Shown here one piece after another: positions 54,100 through 63,132 of a stretch of DNA of 64,000 bases. Made by a program: the position numbers and the translations under genes. Numbering within the stretch: position 1 is the stretch's first letter; the number at the start of each line of letters is the position of its first letter. The notes under the pieces are model-generated. The model saw nothing but the letters and a program-made list of their open reading frames with translations, searched no databases and was not told the origin of the DNA. Origin of the DNA: Bacteroidia bacterium. Lineage in GTDB: Bacteria > Bacteroidota > Bacteroidia > Flavobacteriales > Flavobacteriaceae. The stretch lies in NCBI GenBank assembly GCA_030430385.1, contig JAUIFO010000005.1, positions 62,001-126,000 of the forward strand, read 5' to 3'.

Positions 54100-54163
54100 C
54101 TCCTGCGAAGGTAGGAACCTTTGAGATTGAAATTGAATGTCACCTTGAGCGCAGTCGAAAGGT
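54100..54163. repeat. two short interspersed palindromes in the paaB-paaC spacer
   Basis: First, CTCCTGCGAAGGTAGGA (54100-54116, arms TCCT/AGGA). Second, ACCTT (54142-54146) and AAGGT (54159-54163) flank the loop GAGCGCAGTCGA. The same loop with other arms recurs at 63896-63921; the first type recurs at 61911-61926. Confidence 0.65.
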
Positions 54164-54179
54164 CTCAATTAAAGAAAAT

Positions 54180-54932
54180 ATGAATAACAATTTATATAAC
54201 TACATACTAGGAATAGCTGATAATAGCTTAATACTCGGGCAACGAATGGGTGAGCTGTGTGGACATGGTCCGACTCTAGAAACTGATATTGCCTGTACAA
54301 ATATTTCATTAGACCTGTTTGGTCAAGTCCGAAGTTATTTTCAGTACGCTGCTAAAATTGCAGGAGATGGTAGAACCGAAGATGATATTGCAATGCTTCG
54401 AAAGGAACGAGAATATAAAAATGTTTTGTTAGCAGAACAGCCTAATACAAATTTTGCTTACACCATAGCACGTCAATTTTTATTCGATGTATATCACTTG
54501 GCTTTTCTTTCTGAACTTCAGAATAGTAAAGATTTAACCTTATCTGCTATTGCAAAAAAATGCGTGAAAGAAGTTAGCTATCATGAAAGATTCTCATCAG
54601 ATTGGGTAAAACGTTTAGGTGATGGTACTGAAGAAAGTCATCTCAAAATGCAAGAAGCGATTAACGACCTATGGACCTACACAGATGAATTGTTTCATCA
54701 AACAGAGTCTGATAAGGTCATGATTAAAGAAGGTGTTGCGGTTGATACAGCAAAGCTGAAGGAGAATTACTATAAACAAGTTAGTGCGCTTTTAGAAGAA
54801 GCAACACTTGAAACTCCTGAGTCTAAATGGTTTCAAAAAGGAGGGAAGAAAGGTGTTCATACAGAGCATTTAGGATATCTCTTGGCCGATTTACAATACA
54901 TGCAAAGAACATATCCTAATATGGAATGGTAA
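54180..54932 (+). CDS. paaC: 1,2-phenylacetyl-CoA epoxidase structural subunit C
   Basis: A 250-residue ferritin-like partner of PaaA, required for its structure and activity. LGQRMGELCGHGPTLETDIA, NISLDLFGQVRSYFQYAAKI and VSYHERFSSDWVKRLGDGTEES are family segments. PaaC lacks a functional diiron centre in characterised systems and supports PaaA. It is followed by a 52-bp gap with a palindrome (54950-54970) before paaD. Confidence 0.96.
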   Translation: MNNNLYNYILGIADNSLILGQRMGELCGHGPTLETDIACTNISLDLFGQVRSYFQYAAKIAGDGRTEDDIAMLRKEREYKNVLLAEQPNTNFAYTIARQFLFDVYHLAFLSELQNSKDLTLSAIAKKCVKEVSYHERFSSDWVKRLGDGTEESHLKMQEAINDLWTYTDELFHQTESDKVMIKEGVAVDTAKLKENYYKQVSALLEEATLETPESKWFQKGGKKGVHTEHLGYLLADLQYMQRTYPNMEW

Positions 54933-54949
54933 TAGATCTTTGATTGGTT

Positions 54950-54970
54950 ATCCTGAATTTATTTCGGGAT
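54950..54970. repeat. short palindrome in the paaC-paaD spacer
   Basis: ATCCTGAA (54950-54957) pairs with TTTCGGGAT (54962-54970) with one G-T pair. It has the look of an interspersed repeat rather than a terminator, since no T-run follows. Confidence 0.5.
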
Positions 54971-54984
54971 TTCATTAAACAATT

Positions 54985-55485
54985 ATGATATCAATAGAGC
55001 AAAATATAGATAAAAAGCTTATTCCAATATTGGAACAAGTGTCAGATCCTGAAATTCCAGTGTTATCTATTATGGATATGGGAGTTGTGCGCTCGGCAGT
55101 AATCATAAATAATATCGTCAAAGTTGAAATTACACCTACTTATAGTGGTTGTCCAGCTATGGATGTTATTGGTGATGATATTAAACACGCATTAAAAAAT
55201 GCAGGCTATGATTCTGAAATAGAATTGATTTTATCTCCTGCTTGGACGACCGATTGGATTACACCAAGAGGACGTAAAGCTTTACAAGATTATGGAATCG
55301 CGCCTCCTCTTGAACCCGAAGTAGATAAAGCAGTATTGCTGGAAGGTAAAAAAATTGTAACATGTACTAATTGTGGTTCACAAAACACAAGATTAGTTAG
55401 TCAGTTTGGCTCTACAGCTTGTAAAGCACAATTTCAATGTGAAGATTGTCAAGAACCCTTCGATTATTTTAAATGTTTAAAGTAA
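54985..55485 (+). CDS. paaD: phenylacetate degradation protein PaaD (MIP18-type)
   Basis: A 166-residue DUF59/MIP18-domain protein, residues 8-90 (VSDPEIPVLSIMDMGVVRSAVI, TPTYSGCPAMDVI), followed by a zinc-ribbon-like tail with CTNCGS and CEDCQEPFDYFKCLK. It is believed to help assemble Fe-S or the epoxidase complex. Between paaC and paaG in the usual order. The 66-bp gap after it holds two perfect palindromes (55493-55506 and 55514-55532). Confidence 0.94.
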   Translation: MISIEQNIDKKLIPILEQVSDPEIPVLSIMDMGVVRSAVIINNIVKVEITPTYSGCPAMDVIGDDIKHALKNAGYDSEIELILSPAWTTDWITPRGRKALQDYGIAPPLEPEVDKAVLLEGKKIVTCTNCGSQNTRLVSQFGSTACKAQFQCEDCQEPFDYFKCLK

Positions 55486-55492
55486 ATCAAGG

Positions 55493-55532
55493 TCACTTTT
55501 AAGTGATTGATTCGATACAAATAAATTGTATC
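55493..55532. repeat. tandem palindromes between paaD and paaG
   Basis: TCACTT/AAGTGA (55493-55506) and GATACAA/TTGTATC (55514-55532), both perfect. No U-tract follows. They could be mRNA hairpins for processing or stability; no function is shown. Confidence 0.45.
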
Positions 55533-55551
55533 TAGAAATATTAAAAAAGGT

Positions 55552-56337
55552 ATGAGTAATAATTCAATTCTTTTAAAAATTGAAAACAGTATAGCGTACA
55601 TAACGCTCAACAGACCAGAGGTCTTTAATAGTTTTAACAGAGAAATGGCGCTTACATTGCAATCTATATTAGATGATTGTGAGGCTAATAATGAAGTGCG
55701 AGCAATCGTGCTATCTGGTAATGGTAAAGCATTTTGTGCTGGTCAGGATCTAAAAGAAGTCACCTCACCTGAACTTAATCCTGGCTTTAAAAAAATTCTA
55801 GAAGAGCATTACAACCCTATTATTAAAAGAATAAGATCTATTCAGAAACCAATCATTGGTGCTATCAATGGTGTGGCTGCTGGTGCAGGAGCAAACATAG
55901 CTTTAGCTTGTGATATTGTTGTAGCTCATGAACATGTAAGTTTTATTCAGGCTTTTAGTTTAATTGGGTTAGTGCCAGATAGTGCTGGAACCTACTTTTT
56001 GCCGCGATTAATTGGGTTTCAAAAGGCCCAGGCCTTAGCGATGTTGGGTGATAAGGTGTCTGCTCAAGAAGCAGAAAGAATAGGAATGATTTATAAAGTA
56101 ATACCACTTGATAGTTTTGAACAAGATGTTGAGAAACTCGCTTTAAAATTAGCAAATATGCCTACCAAAGCTTTAGGAATGATCAAAGAATTGTTTAATG
56201 CTTCTATGACCAATACTTTAGATGAACAATTGGATATGGAGTCTAAATATCAAATTGAAGCGGCGCAATCTAATGACTATGCCGAAGGTGTTGCTGCTTT
56301 TATTGAAAAACGTAAACCAAACTTTAAAGGAAATTAA
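55552..56337 (+). CDS. paaG: 2-(1,2-epoxy-1,2-dihydrophenyl)acetyl-CoA isomerase
   Basis: A 261-residue crotonase-fold enzyme that converts the epoxide to the oxepin. CAGQDLKEV and the oxyanion-hole GVAAGAGANIALACD are present; FIQAFSLIGLVPDSAGTYFLPRLIG is the typical PaaG segment, in which the usual hydratase Glu is replaced and an Asp (VPDS) is present. The next gene starts at the base after its stop. It could also act as a double-bond isomerase on unsaturated intermediates later in the path. Confidence 0.92.
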   Translation: MSNNSILLKIENSIAYITLNRPEVFNSFNREMALTLQSILDDCEANNEVRAIVLSGNGKAFCAGQDLKEVTSPELNPGFKKILEEHYNPIIKRIRSIQKPIIGAINGVAAGAGANIALACDIVVAHEHVSFIQAFSLIGLVPDSAGTYFLPRLIGFQKAQALAMLGDKVSAQEAERIGMIYKVIPLDSFEQDVEKLALKLANMPTKALGMIKELFNASMTNTLDEQLDMESKYQIEAAQSNDYAEGVAAFIEKRKPNFKGN

Positions 56338-57522
56338 ATGAATGTAGGCATTATAGGATCTGGTACAATGGGAAGTGGAATTGCACAAGTTGCAGCTACC
56401 TCTGGTTGTAAGGTTAAATTATATGACACCAACAAAGCGGCTTTAGAAAAAGCTAAAGCAAGTCTCGATAAAATTCTTAATCGACTTATCGAAAAAGAGC
56501 GTATTGATGCTGATGAAAAACATCGTATCCAGTCTAACATCTCTTATGTTGATACATTAAAAGCGTTATCAGATTCTAATTTAACCATTGAAGCCATCAT
56601 CGAAAACCTTGATATCAAGCAAAACGTATTTTCTGAACTAGAATCTTATGTGTCTGAAGATTGCATCATCGCATCAAACACGTCAAGTTTGTCTATTGCG
56701 TCTATTGCTTCAGCGCTTAAGAAACCTGAACGATGTATAGGAATTCATTTCTTTAATCCAGCGCCTTTGATGAAATTGGTTGAGGTGATTCCTGCAATTC
56801 AGACGTCTCAAGATGTCTTAGATCAATCAGTACAAGTGATTTCAGATTGGAAAAAAACAGTTGCAGTTGCAAAAGATACACCTGGCTTTATTGTAAACAG
56901 AGTCGCAAGACCTTTTTATGGTGAATCATTGAGAATTTATGAAGAAGGTATTGCCGATTTTGCAACAATAGATTGGAGCTTGAAAACTTTAGGAGGTTTT
57001 AGAATGGGACCTTTTGAATTAATGGATTTTATTGGAAACGATGTAAATTATACAGTGACTGAAACCGTATTTACGGCGTTTTATTTTGATCCAAGATATA
57101 AGCCAGCGTTTACGCAAAAACGATTTGCTGAAGCAGGCTACTTAGGACGTAAATCTGGAAAAGGCTACTATGATTATGACGAGACAGGAAGAATTGTAAA
57201 TGATGGTCATCCTGAACGTGATTCAGAATCTCATAAAGACGTATCAGAACAGATTTTCGATCGTGTTCTAGTCATGCTCATCAACGAAGCTGCTGATGCT
57301 TTATTTTTAAATATCGCTTCTGCTGAAGATATCGATAATGCAATGACCAAAGGTGTGAATTATCCAAAAGGGCTTTTGGCTTGGGCTGATGAAAAAGGAA
57401 TTGCTTGGTGTGTGTCTAAGCTAGATGAATTATACAATGAGTATCATGAAGATCGATATCGCTGCAGTCCGTTGTTGCGTAAAATGAATAAAGAAAACAG
57501 AACGTTCTTCAATGGAAGGTAG
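56338..57522 (+). CDS. paaH: 3-hydroxyacyl-CoA dehydrogenase
   Basis: A 394-residue NAD-dependent enzyme oxidising 3-hydroxyadipyl-CoA. N-terminal Rossmann motif GIIGSGTMGSGIAQVA, IHFFNPAPLMKLVEVIPA with the catalytic His, and DTPGFIVNRVARPFYGE; C-terminal domain with GNDVNYTVTE and a second half (ANDALFLN-like INEAADALFLN). Shorter than E. coli PaaH (475), lacking the extended C-terminal repeat. It overlaps paaI by 11 bp. Confidence 0.93.
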   Translation: MNVGIIGSGTMGSGIAQVAATSGCKVKLYDTNKAALEKAKASLDKILNRLIEKERIDADEKHRIQSNISYVDTLKALSDSNLTIEAIIENLDIKQNVFSELESYVSEDCIIASNTSSLSIASIASALKKPERCIGIHFFNPAPLMKLVEVIPAIQTSQDVLDQSVQVISDWKKTVAVAKDTPGFIVNRVARPFYGESLRIYEEGIADFATIDWSLKTLGGFRMGPFELMDFIGNDVNYTVTETVFTAFYFDPRYKPAFTQKRFAEAGYLGRKSGKGYYDYDETGRIVNDGHPERDSESHKDVSEQIFDRVLVMLINEAADALFLNIASAEDIDNAMTKGVNYPKGLLAWADEKGIAWCVSKLDELYNEYHEDRYRCSPLLRKMNKENRTFFNGR

Positions 57523-57919
57523 TAAGATTCCATATAAAATGTTAAGCCAAGATGCCTTTAGCACTTGGATGGGAATTCAAATTTTAGAATGCGAAGTAGG
57601 TCGTGTAAAAGTCGGAATGACCATTCGAAAGGAAATGCTTAATAGTATGAATTATGCACATGGAGGTATTAGTTATACGCTTGCTGATACTGCTTTTGGA
57701 TTTACGGCTAACACACATGGTAATTATGCTGTGTCGATTGAAACCAGTATCAATCATATTGAAGCACTCGAAGAAGGTGATGAATTAGTGGCTGAATGTG
57801 TCATAGAAAAAGTAAATAATAAACTCGGGTTTAACATTATTGAGGTTAAGCGAGGAAATGAATTAGTCGCACTTTTTAAAGGTGTCGTATACAGAACTCA
57901 AAAAGAATGGAAAGAATGA
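57512..57919 (+). CDS. paaI: acyl-CoA thioesterase PaaI
   Basis: A 135-residue hotdog-fold thioesterase. MNYAHGGISYTLADTAFGF includes the conserved His-Gly-Gly and Asp of the active site, and NYAVSIETSINHIEALEEGD follows. In the pathway PaaI removes stalled acyl-CoA adducts to free CoA. It overlaps both neighbours (11 and 13 bp), so translation is coupled. Confidence 0.94.
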   Translation: MEGSKIPYKMLSQDAFSTWMGIQILECEVGRVKVGMTIRKEMLNSMNYAHGGISYTLADTAFGFTANTHGNYAVSIETSINHIEALEEGDELVAECVIEKVNNKLGFNIIEVKRGNELVALFKGVVYRTQKEWKE

Positions 57920-59124
57920 AAGAAGCATACATTATAGATGGAGTAAGAACTCCAATAGGAAATTATAAAGGTACATTGTCAACTGTGAGAACAGATGATT
58001 TAGCAGCTTTAGTGATTTCTGAATTAATAAACAGAAATCCTAATATTCCTAAAGAAGCTTATGATGATGTGATTCTTGGATGTGCCAATCAAGCAGGTGA
58101 AGATAACCGTAATGTTGCTAGAATGGCTTCGTTATTAGCAGGTTTGCCGTTTACTGTGCCTGGTGAAACCGTGAACCGTTTATGTAGTTCAGGGCTTTCT
58201 GCAATAATTCATGCTAATCGCGCTATTAAAACTGGAGATGGTGATTTGTTTATTTCTGGTGGTGTTGAAAATATGACACGCGGACCTTATGTGATGGCTA
58301 AACCTTCAACAGCGTTTGGAGGTGATTCTAAAATGTATGATTCTACCTTTGGCTGGCGCTTTATAAATCCTAAAATGCACGAAATGTATGGCACTGATGG
58401 TATGGGAAATACTGCGGAGAATTTGGTTTCTAAATATGCGATATCCCGAATTGATCAAGATAAATTCGCGTATTGGAGTCAGATGAAAGCAACTAAAGCT
58501 CAAGAAAATGGGCGACTTGCTAAGGAGATTGTAACCGTCGAAATTCCGCAAAGAAAAAAAGATCCGATTCGTTTTGCCAAGGATGAGTTTGTTAAACCCA
58601 ACACCTCATTAGAAGTGCTAGCAAAATTAAGACCAGCTTTCAAGAAAGAAAACGGAAGTGTTACTGCTGGAAATTCGTCTGGACTAAATGATGGTGCAGC
58701 AGCAACAATTATTGCTTCTGAAACTGCAGTTGAAACCTATAACCTTAAACCACTTGCCAGAATCGTAAGCTCTGCTGTGGTTGGAGTTGAGCCTAGAATA
58801 ATGGGAATAGGTCCAGTTGAAGCGTCTAATAAAGCTTTAGAAAAAGCAGGATTAACCATGGCTGATATGGATATTATTGAGCTAAACGAAGCTTTTGCTG
58901 CTCAAGCTTTGGCTTGTACAAGAGCTTGGGGACTTGAAGATAACGATCCAAGATTAAATCCAAATGGAGGCTCTATTGCTATTGGGCATCCTCTTGGTGT
59001 CACTGGTACAAGAATTGCGTATTCTGCAGCGCTGGAATTACATGAGCAAGAGAAACGATATGCTTTGATTACAATGTGTATTGGTGTTGGGCAAGGCTAT
59101 GCTGCAATAATAGAACGTGTGTAA
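57907..59124 (+). CDS. paaJ: 3-oxoadipyl-CoA/acetyl-CoA thiolase
   Basis: A 405-residue thiolase that cleaves 3-oxoadipyl-CoA to succinyl-CoA and acetyl-Co[18 protein letters not shown] holds the nucleophilic Cys (near residue 96), [28 protein letters not shown] with the catalytic His, and [10 protein letters not shown] with the second Cys. The ORF overlaps paaI; MKEAYI at 57916 is an alternative start. It is followed by a 189-bp gap with no gene before paaZ. Confidence 0.93.
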   Translation: MERMKEAYIIDGVRTPIGNYKGTLSTVRTDDLAALVISELINRNPNIPKEAYDDVILGCANQAGEDNRNVARMASLLAGLPFTVPGETVNRLCSSGLSAIIHANRAIKTGDGDLFISGGVENMTRGPYVMAKPSTAFGGDSKMYDSTFGWRFINPKMHEMYGTDGMGNTAENLVSKYAISRIDQDKFAYWSQMKATKAQENGRLAKEIVTVEIPQRKKDPIRFAKDEFVKPNTSLEVLAKLRPAFKKENGSVTAGNSSGLNDGAAATIIASETAVETYNLKPLARIVSSAVVGVEPRIMGIGPVEASNKALEKAGLTMADMDIIELNEAFAAQALACTRAWGLEDNDPRLNPNGGSIAIGHPLGVTGTRIAYSAALELHEQEKRYALITMCIGVGQGYAAIIERV

Positions 59125-59313
59125 CAAACACGAGAAAAAACATGTTTTGCTACAAGGCGTATGCTTTGAGTAAGGTGAAGCATTGGAGGAAAGTTAGATT
59201 TTGTTGTTGGTTTGCTGTCAGTTCATTCGCAGTAGAGAACAAAACACTCCTCCTTTTTAACATGAATTTTAGTTCGTTTTGTTTCAGAATAAAATGAATA
59301 TGAAAGAAATATT

Positions 59314-61851
59314 ATGAAAAAAATACAACATTATGTCCAAGGTCAATGGACAACTGGAACCGAAGAAGGTGTCCCTGTTTTAGATGCTGTAACAGGCGAA
59401 GCTTTTACAAGTGTTGCCATTGAAGGATTAGATATTCCTGAAATTTTAAATTACGGACGCACTAAAGGAGGTGAAGTCCTCCGTAAAATGACCTTTCAAG
59501 AACGAGGTAATATGCTTAAGAAATTAGCGCTATACCTTACCAAAAGAAAGGATGCATTCTATGAATTAAGTTACCGAACAGGTGCCACTAGAACTGATAG
59601 TTGGATCGATATTGAAGGCGGATTTGGAAATTTATTTGCCAATGCTTCTTTACGAAAGTTATTTCCAAATCAACCGTATCATGTTGAAGGGGATCCCATC
59701 GATTTATCTCGAGGTGGCCGATTTATGGCACATCATATCATGGTACCTAAAAAAGGAGTTGCAGTTCATATCAACGCCTTTAATTTTCCAGTTTGGGGAA
59801 TGTTAGAAAAATGTGCAGTAAACTGGATGGCTGGTGTTCCAGCTGTTGTGCTTCCTGCGCCTTCATCATCATATTTAGCCGAAGCTGTTGCTAGAACAAT
59901 AATTGATTCTGGAATTCTTCCTGAAGGTGCTTTGCAAATCATTAACGGAACGGTTAAAACTATTTTAGATACTGTTGAATCACAAGATGTAGTCACGTTT
60001 ACGGGTTCAGCAAGTACTGGAAGATTGTTGAAAGCGCATCCTAGATTAATTCAGGAGTCGGTTCCTTTTACTACTGAAGCCGATTCTTTAAATGCTTCAA
60101 TTCTTGGTGAGGATGCTGTACCTGGAACTCCAGAATTTGATATTTTCATAAAAGAAGTTAGAAAGGAAATGACTGTTAAAGCTGGACAAAAGTGTACAGC
60201 CATTAGACGTATCATTGTTCCTGAAAATTTAGTTCAAGATGTACAGATTGCTGTAGGTAAAGCCTTAGATAAAGTGACTATTGGTGATCCTAGATTAAAA
60301 GAAGTAAGAATGGGTGCTTTGGTAAGTCGTCAACAAGTAAATGCGGTCAAAGATTCTGTTAGCGATTTAGCTAAAGAGGCTGAAATTGTTTATGGTAATT
60401 TAGATAACATTGAAACCATTGGCGCAGATGCAAACAAAGGTGCTTTTATAAGTCCGATCTTATTAAGAACCGATGATCCTTTCAAAAATACAGTAGTTCA
60501 TGAACGTGAAGCATTTGGTCCTGTAAGTACCATAATGCCATATAAAACTTTAGATGAAGCTGTTACTCTTGCGCAAATGGGTAAGGGGTCTTTAGTGTCT
60601 TCAATAATTACAAATAACGATAGTATTGCAAAAGAATATGTAGTGAATGCAGCAAGTCATCATGGTCGTATTTTGGTGCTTAATCGTGAAAGTGCTAAAG
60701 AAAGTACTGGTCATGGTTCGCCACTACCTTATTTGGTTCATGGTGGACCAGGACGTGCTGGAGGTGGCGAAGAAATGGGAGGAATGCGTGGCATTAAACA
60801 TTATTTACAACGTACTGCTATTCAAGGTTCGCCGACCACAATTACTGAGATTACAGGAATTTATCAGCAAAATGCAAAATATAAAGACGCTGATCAACAT
60901 CCTTTTAAATACCATTGGGAAGACATCCAGCCTGGAATGTCAATGAAAACACACAAGCGCACGATTACAGATTCTGATATCATCAATTTTGCTAATTTAA
61001 CTTGGGATCACTTCTATGCGCATACAGATACAACCTCTTTAGATGGTAGTATTTTTGAAAAGCGTACTGCACATGGCTATTTTATAATTTCAGCAGCTGC
61101 AGGGTTGTTTGTGTATCCAAATAAAGGACCTGTAGCAGCTAATTATGGTTTAGATACCATTCGTTTTTTACGACCATTGTATCATAACGATACCATTTAT
61201 GTGCGATTAACCTGTAAGGAAAAAGTTGATCGCGATGTGGCTTCAGCCGAACATCCAAGTGGTATTGTAAAATGGCATGTTGAAGTGTTTGATGCTAATT
61301 TTGATAACAGACCTGATAGCCAAAAAAATGAAAAAGACACACCCTTAGTAGCGGTAGCAACTATTTTAACAATGGTGCAAAAACGACAACAAACCTTTGT
61401 TGAAATGACTGAAGAGAAAATCGAGGAATGCTTATCTAAACTTTCTGAAACAAATCAACCTAAATGGGGAATCATGACACCTCAACACATGATCGAGCAT
61501 TTAGAGTATACCTACAAGATTGCTGCTGGAGATATTCAAGATTTTGAAATTGCTACACCAGAGAAGATTTTAGATAAGGTGCACGCAAGTTTGTACAATT
61601 ATCAAAAGTTTCCGCAGAATTCTCAATTTCCACAATTAGAAAAAGATACGCTAGACGATTTAAAACATTCAGATTTGCAAACAGCAATTGAGAAGTTTAA
61701 AGAACAACGACAAAGGTATATTGCATTTTTTAAGGAAAATCCTGAAGCCAAATTGAAGAATTTAGTTTTCGGTGAGTTAAATCGTTACGAATCCTATTTG
61801 CTAGAACGAAAGCATTTAAATCATCATTTTGAACAATTCGGATTGTTGTAA
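59314..61851 (+). CDS. paaZ: bifunctional oxepin-CoA hydrolase/aldehyde dehydrogenase with extra C-terminal domain
   Basis: An 845-residue fusion. N-terminal aldehyde dehydrogenase (about 1-515) with catalytic Cys294 (AGQKCTAIRRI) and Glu255 (TTEADSLN), near the E. coli positions; central MaoC-type hydratase (about 535-690, DSDIINFANLTWDHFYAHTD). Beyond the E. coli length (681), residues about 690-845 add a helical domain with WGIMTPQHMIEHLEYTYKIA and FGELNRYESYLLERKHLNHHFEQFG, which resembles DUF1569/DinB-fold proteins. It opens the oxepin ring and oxidises the aldehyde. The extra domain has no known role here. Confidence 0.93.
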   Translation: MKKIQHYVQGQWTTGTEEGVPVLDAVTGEAFTSVAIEGLDIPEILNYGRTKGGEVLRKMTFQERGNMLKKLALYLTKRKDAFYELSYRTGATRTDSWIDIEGGFGNLFANASLRKLFPNQPYHVEGDPIDLSRGGRFMAHHIMVPKKGVAVHINAFNFPVWGMLEKCAVNWMAGVPAVVLPAPSSSYLAEAVARTIIDSGILPEGALQIINGTVKTILDTVESQDVVTFTGSASTGRLLKAHPRLIQESVPFTTEADSLNASILGEDAVPGTPEFDIFIKEVRKEMTVKAGQKCTAIRRIIVPENLVQDVQIAVGKALDKVTIGDPRLKEVRMGALVSRQQVNAVKDSVSDLAKEAEIVYGNLDNIETIGADANKGAFISPILLRTDDPFKNTVVHEREAFGPVSTIMPYKTLDEAVTLAQMGKGSLVSSIITNNDSIAKEYVVNAASHHGRILVLNRESAKESTGHGSPLPYLVHGGPGRAGGGEEMGGMRGIKHYLQRTAIQGSPTTITEITGIYQQNAKYKDADQHPFKYHWEDIQPGMSMKTHKRTITDSDIINFANLTWDHFYAHTDTTSLDGSIFEKRTAHGYFIISAAAGLFVYPNKGPVAANYGLDTIRFLRPLYHNDTIYVRLTCKEKVDRDVASAEHPSGIVKWHVEVFDANFDNRPDSQKNEKDTPLVAVATILTMVQKRQQTFVEMTEEKIEECLSKLSETNQPKWGIMTPQHMIEHLEYTYKIAAGDIQDFEIATPEKILDKVHASLYNYQKFPQNSQFPQLEKDTLDDLKHSDLQTAIEKFKEQRQRYIAFFKENPEAKLKNLVFGELNRYESYLLERKHLNHHFEQFGLL

Positions 61852-61910
61852 TGTGATCATTCCATATACATGGCGAAATCAATAATAATGAAGTAATAAT
61901 TAAAAAAAAG

Positions 61911-61926
61911 TCCTGCTTAAGTAGGA
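61911..61926. repeat. short palindrome TCCTGC...TAGGA upstream of the hydratase gene
   Basis: TCCTGCTTAAGTAGGA is almost fully palindromic (TCCTnCTTAAGnAGGA), a relative of the element at 54100-54116. A GTG at 61927 abuts it and is an unlikely start. Confidence 0.45.
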
Positions 61927-61944
61927 GTGACAGAAATAAAATAC

Positions 61945-62694
61945 ATGGAACCATACGTAAAACAAAATATAGAAAACCAAGTTGCATACATCGAATTTTT
62001 TCATCCTGCACACAATTCCTTACCAGGAAATATCTTAGCGGAATTAGCACAAACCATTACTAATGCTGGAAATAACGACGCCATTAAAGTTATCGTTTTA
62101 AAAAGTGGAGGTGATCGAACCTTTTGTGCTGGAGCGAGTTTTACTGAGCTCATAAATATCAATGATGAAGCAACAGGAAAGGTCTTCTTTTCAGGATTTG
62201 CCAATGTGATTAATGCTATGAGAACTTGTCCAAAATTTATCATCGGACGCGTACAAGGAAAAACTGTAGGAGGAGGTGTTGGTTTAGCGTCTGCTACAGA
62301 TTATTGCATGGCTACAAAATTTGCTTCAATTAAATTAAGTGAGTTGAACGTAGGGATTGGGCCTTTTGTTGTCGGACCAGCTGTTGAACGTAAACTGGGT
62401 TTAAGTGGAATGTCACAAATTGCTATCGATGCCAATAGTTTTTATCCTGCCGATTGGGCAAAACAAAAAGGGTTGTTCACACAAGTCTATGAATCTACTG
62501 AAGAGTTAGATGAAGCTGTTAAAACTTTTGCCGAAAACTTAAGTAACTATAATACTGAGGCTATGAAGGAAATGAAACAAATGTTTTGGAGAGGCACTGA
62601 AGATTGGGATACATTATTAGCAGAACGTGCAGCCATTAGTGGCAGACTAGTATTGAGTGACTTTACAAAAGAAACACTTAAAAGATTTAAGTGA
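61945..62694 (+). CDS. enoyl-CoA hydratase/isomerase family protein, likely pathway hydratase
   Basis: A 249-residue crotonase-fold protein. FCAGASFTELI and the oxyanion motif QGKTVGGGVGLASATD are present; the conserved region SELNVGIGPFVVGPAVERKLG holds a Glu in the hydratase position. It differs from PaaG and probably supplies the hydratase (PaaF-like) step before PaaH. I start at ATG 61945 (MEPYVKQNIENQ) instead of GTG 61927, which adds six residues from a repeat. The role as PaaF is by elimination. Confidence 0.82.
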   Translation: MEPYVKQNIENQVAYIEFFHPAHNSLPGNILAELAQTITNAGNNDAIKVIVLKSGGDRTFCAGASFTELININDEATGKVFFSGFANVINAMRTCPKFIIGRVQGKTVGGGVGLASATDYCMATKFASIKLSELNVGIGPFVVGPAVERKLGLSGMSQIAIDANSFYPADWAKQKGLFTQVYESTEELDEAVKTFAENLSNYNTEAMKEMKQMFWRGTEDWDTLLAERAAISGRLVLSDFTKETLKRFK

Positions 62695-62723
62695 TTAGTC
62701 AGTAGAGAGTAGAAAAATTAGAG

Positions 62724-63095
62724 ATGGAAAGTAAATATCATTTTAATTTTGAAGAGCTTAAAGTTTATCAAAAAGCTATAGAATATGGTGAATTGGTTCA
62801 TAAACAGTTATATGTTTTTCCGAAAATTGAAGATTATCGTTTGTCATCTCAATTTGCGCGAGCAGCAGATTCTATTGCGTTCAATATTGCTGAAGGTTCA
62901 GGAAGTTCGGATGCTAGCTTTTTAAATTATTTAAGGATTGCAAGAGATAGTTCTAGAGAATGTGTTGCGGCAGCAACTAAAGCATATTTAAGGGGTTATA
63001 TTACTTTTGAAGAAAGCGAAAAAAACCGTGCTTTATTGGTTGAAATAAATAAAATGCTTTCAGCACTAATAAAACATTTAAAGAACAAATCATAA
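62724..63095 (+). CDS. four-helix-bundle protein (IVP/S23 type)
   Basis: A 123-residue all-helical protein: FEELKVYQKAIEYGELVHKQLY, LSSQFARAADSIAFNIAEGSGS, FLNYLRIARDSSRECVAAATKA and LVEINKMLSALIKHLKN match the TIGR02436 family, first seen in 23S rRNA intervening sequences and often found as a stand-alone gene in Bacteroidetes. No enzymatic role is known. It sits between the hydratase gene and paaY, 29 and 37 bp from each, and seems an insertion relative to the pathway genes. Confidence 0.92.
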   Translation: MESKYHFNFEELKVYQKAIEYGELVHKQLYVFPKIEDYRLSSQFARAADSIAFNIAEGSGSSDASFLNYLRIARDSSRECVAAATKAYLRGYITFEESEKNRALLVEINKMLSALIKHLKNKS

Positions 63096-63132
63096 TGAAA
63101 CATTACCCTCTATTAACTAATCTCTACCAACT

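Noticed and set aside
59076..59297. 73-codon open frame overlapping the paaJ end
   Set aside because: Mostly in an alternative frame of paaJ and of low-complexity spacer; no family features.
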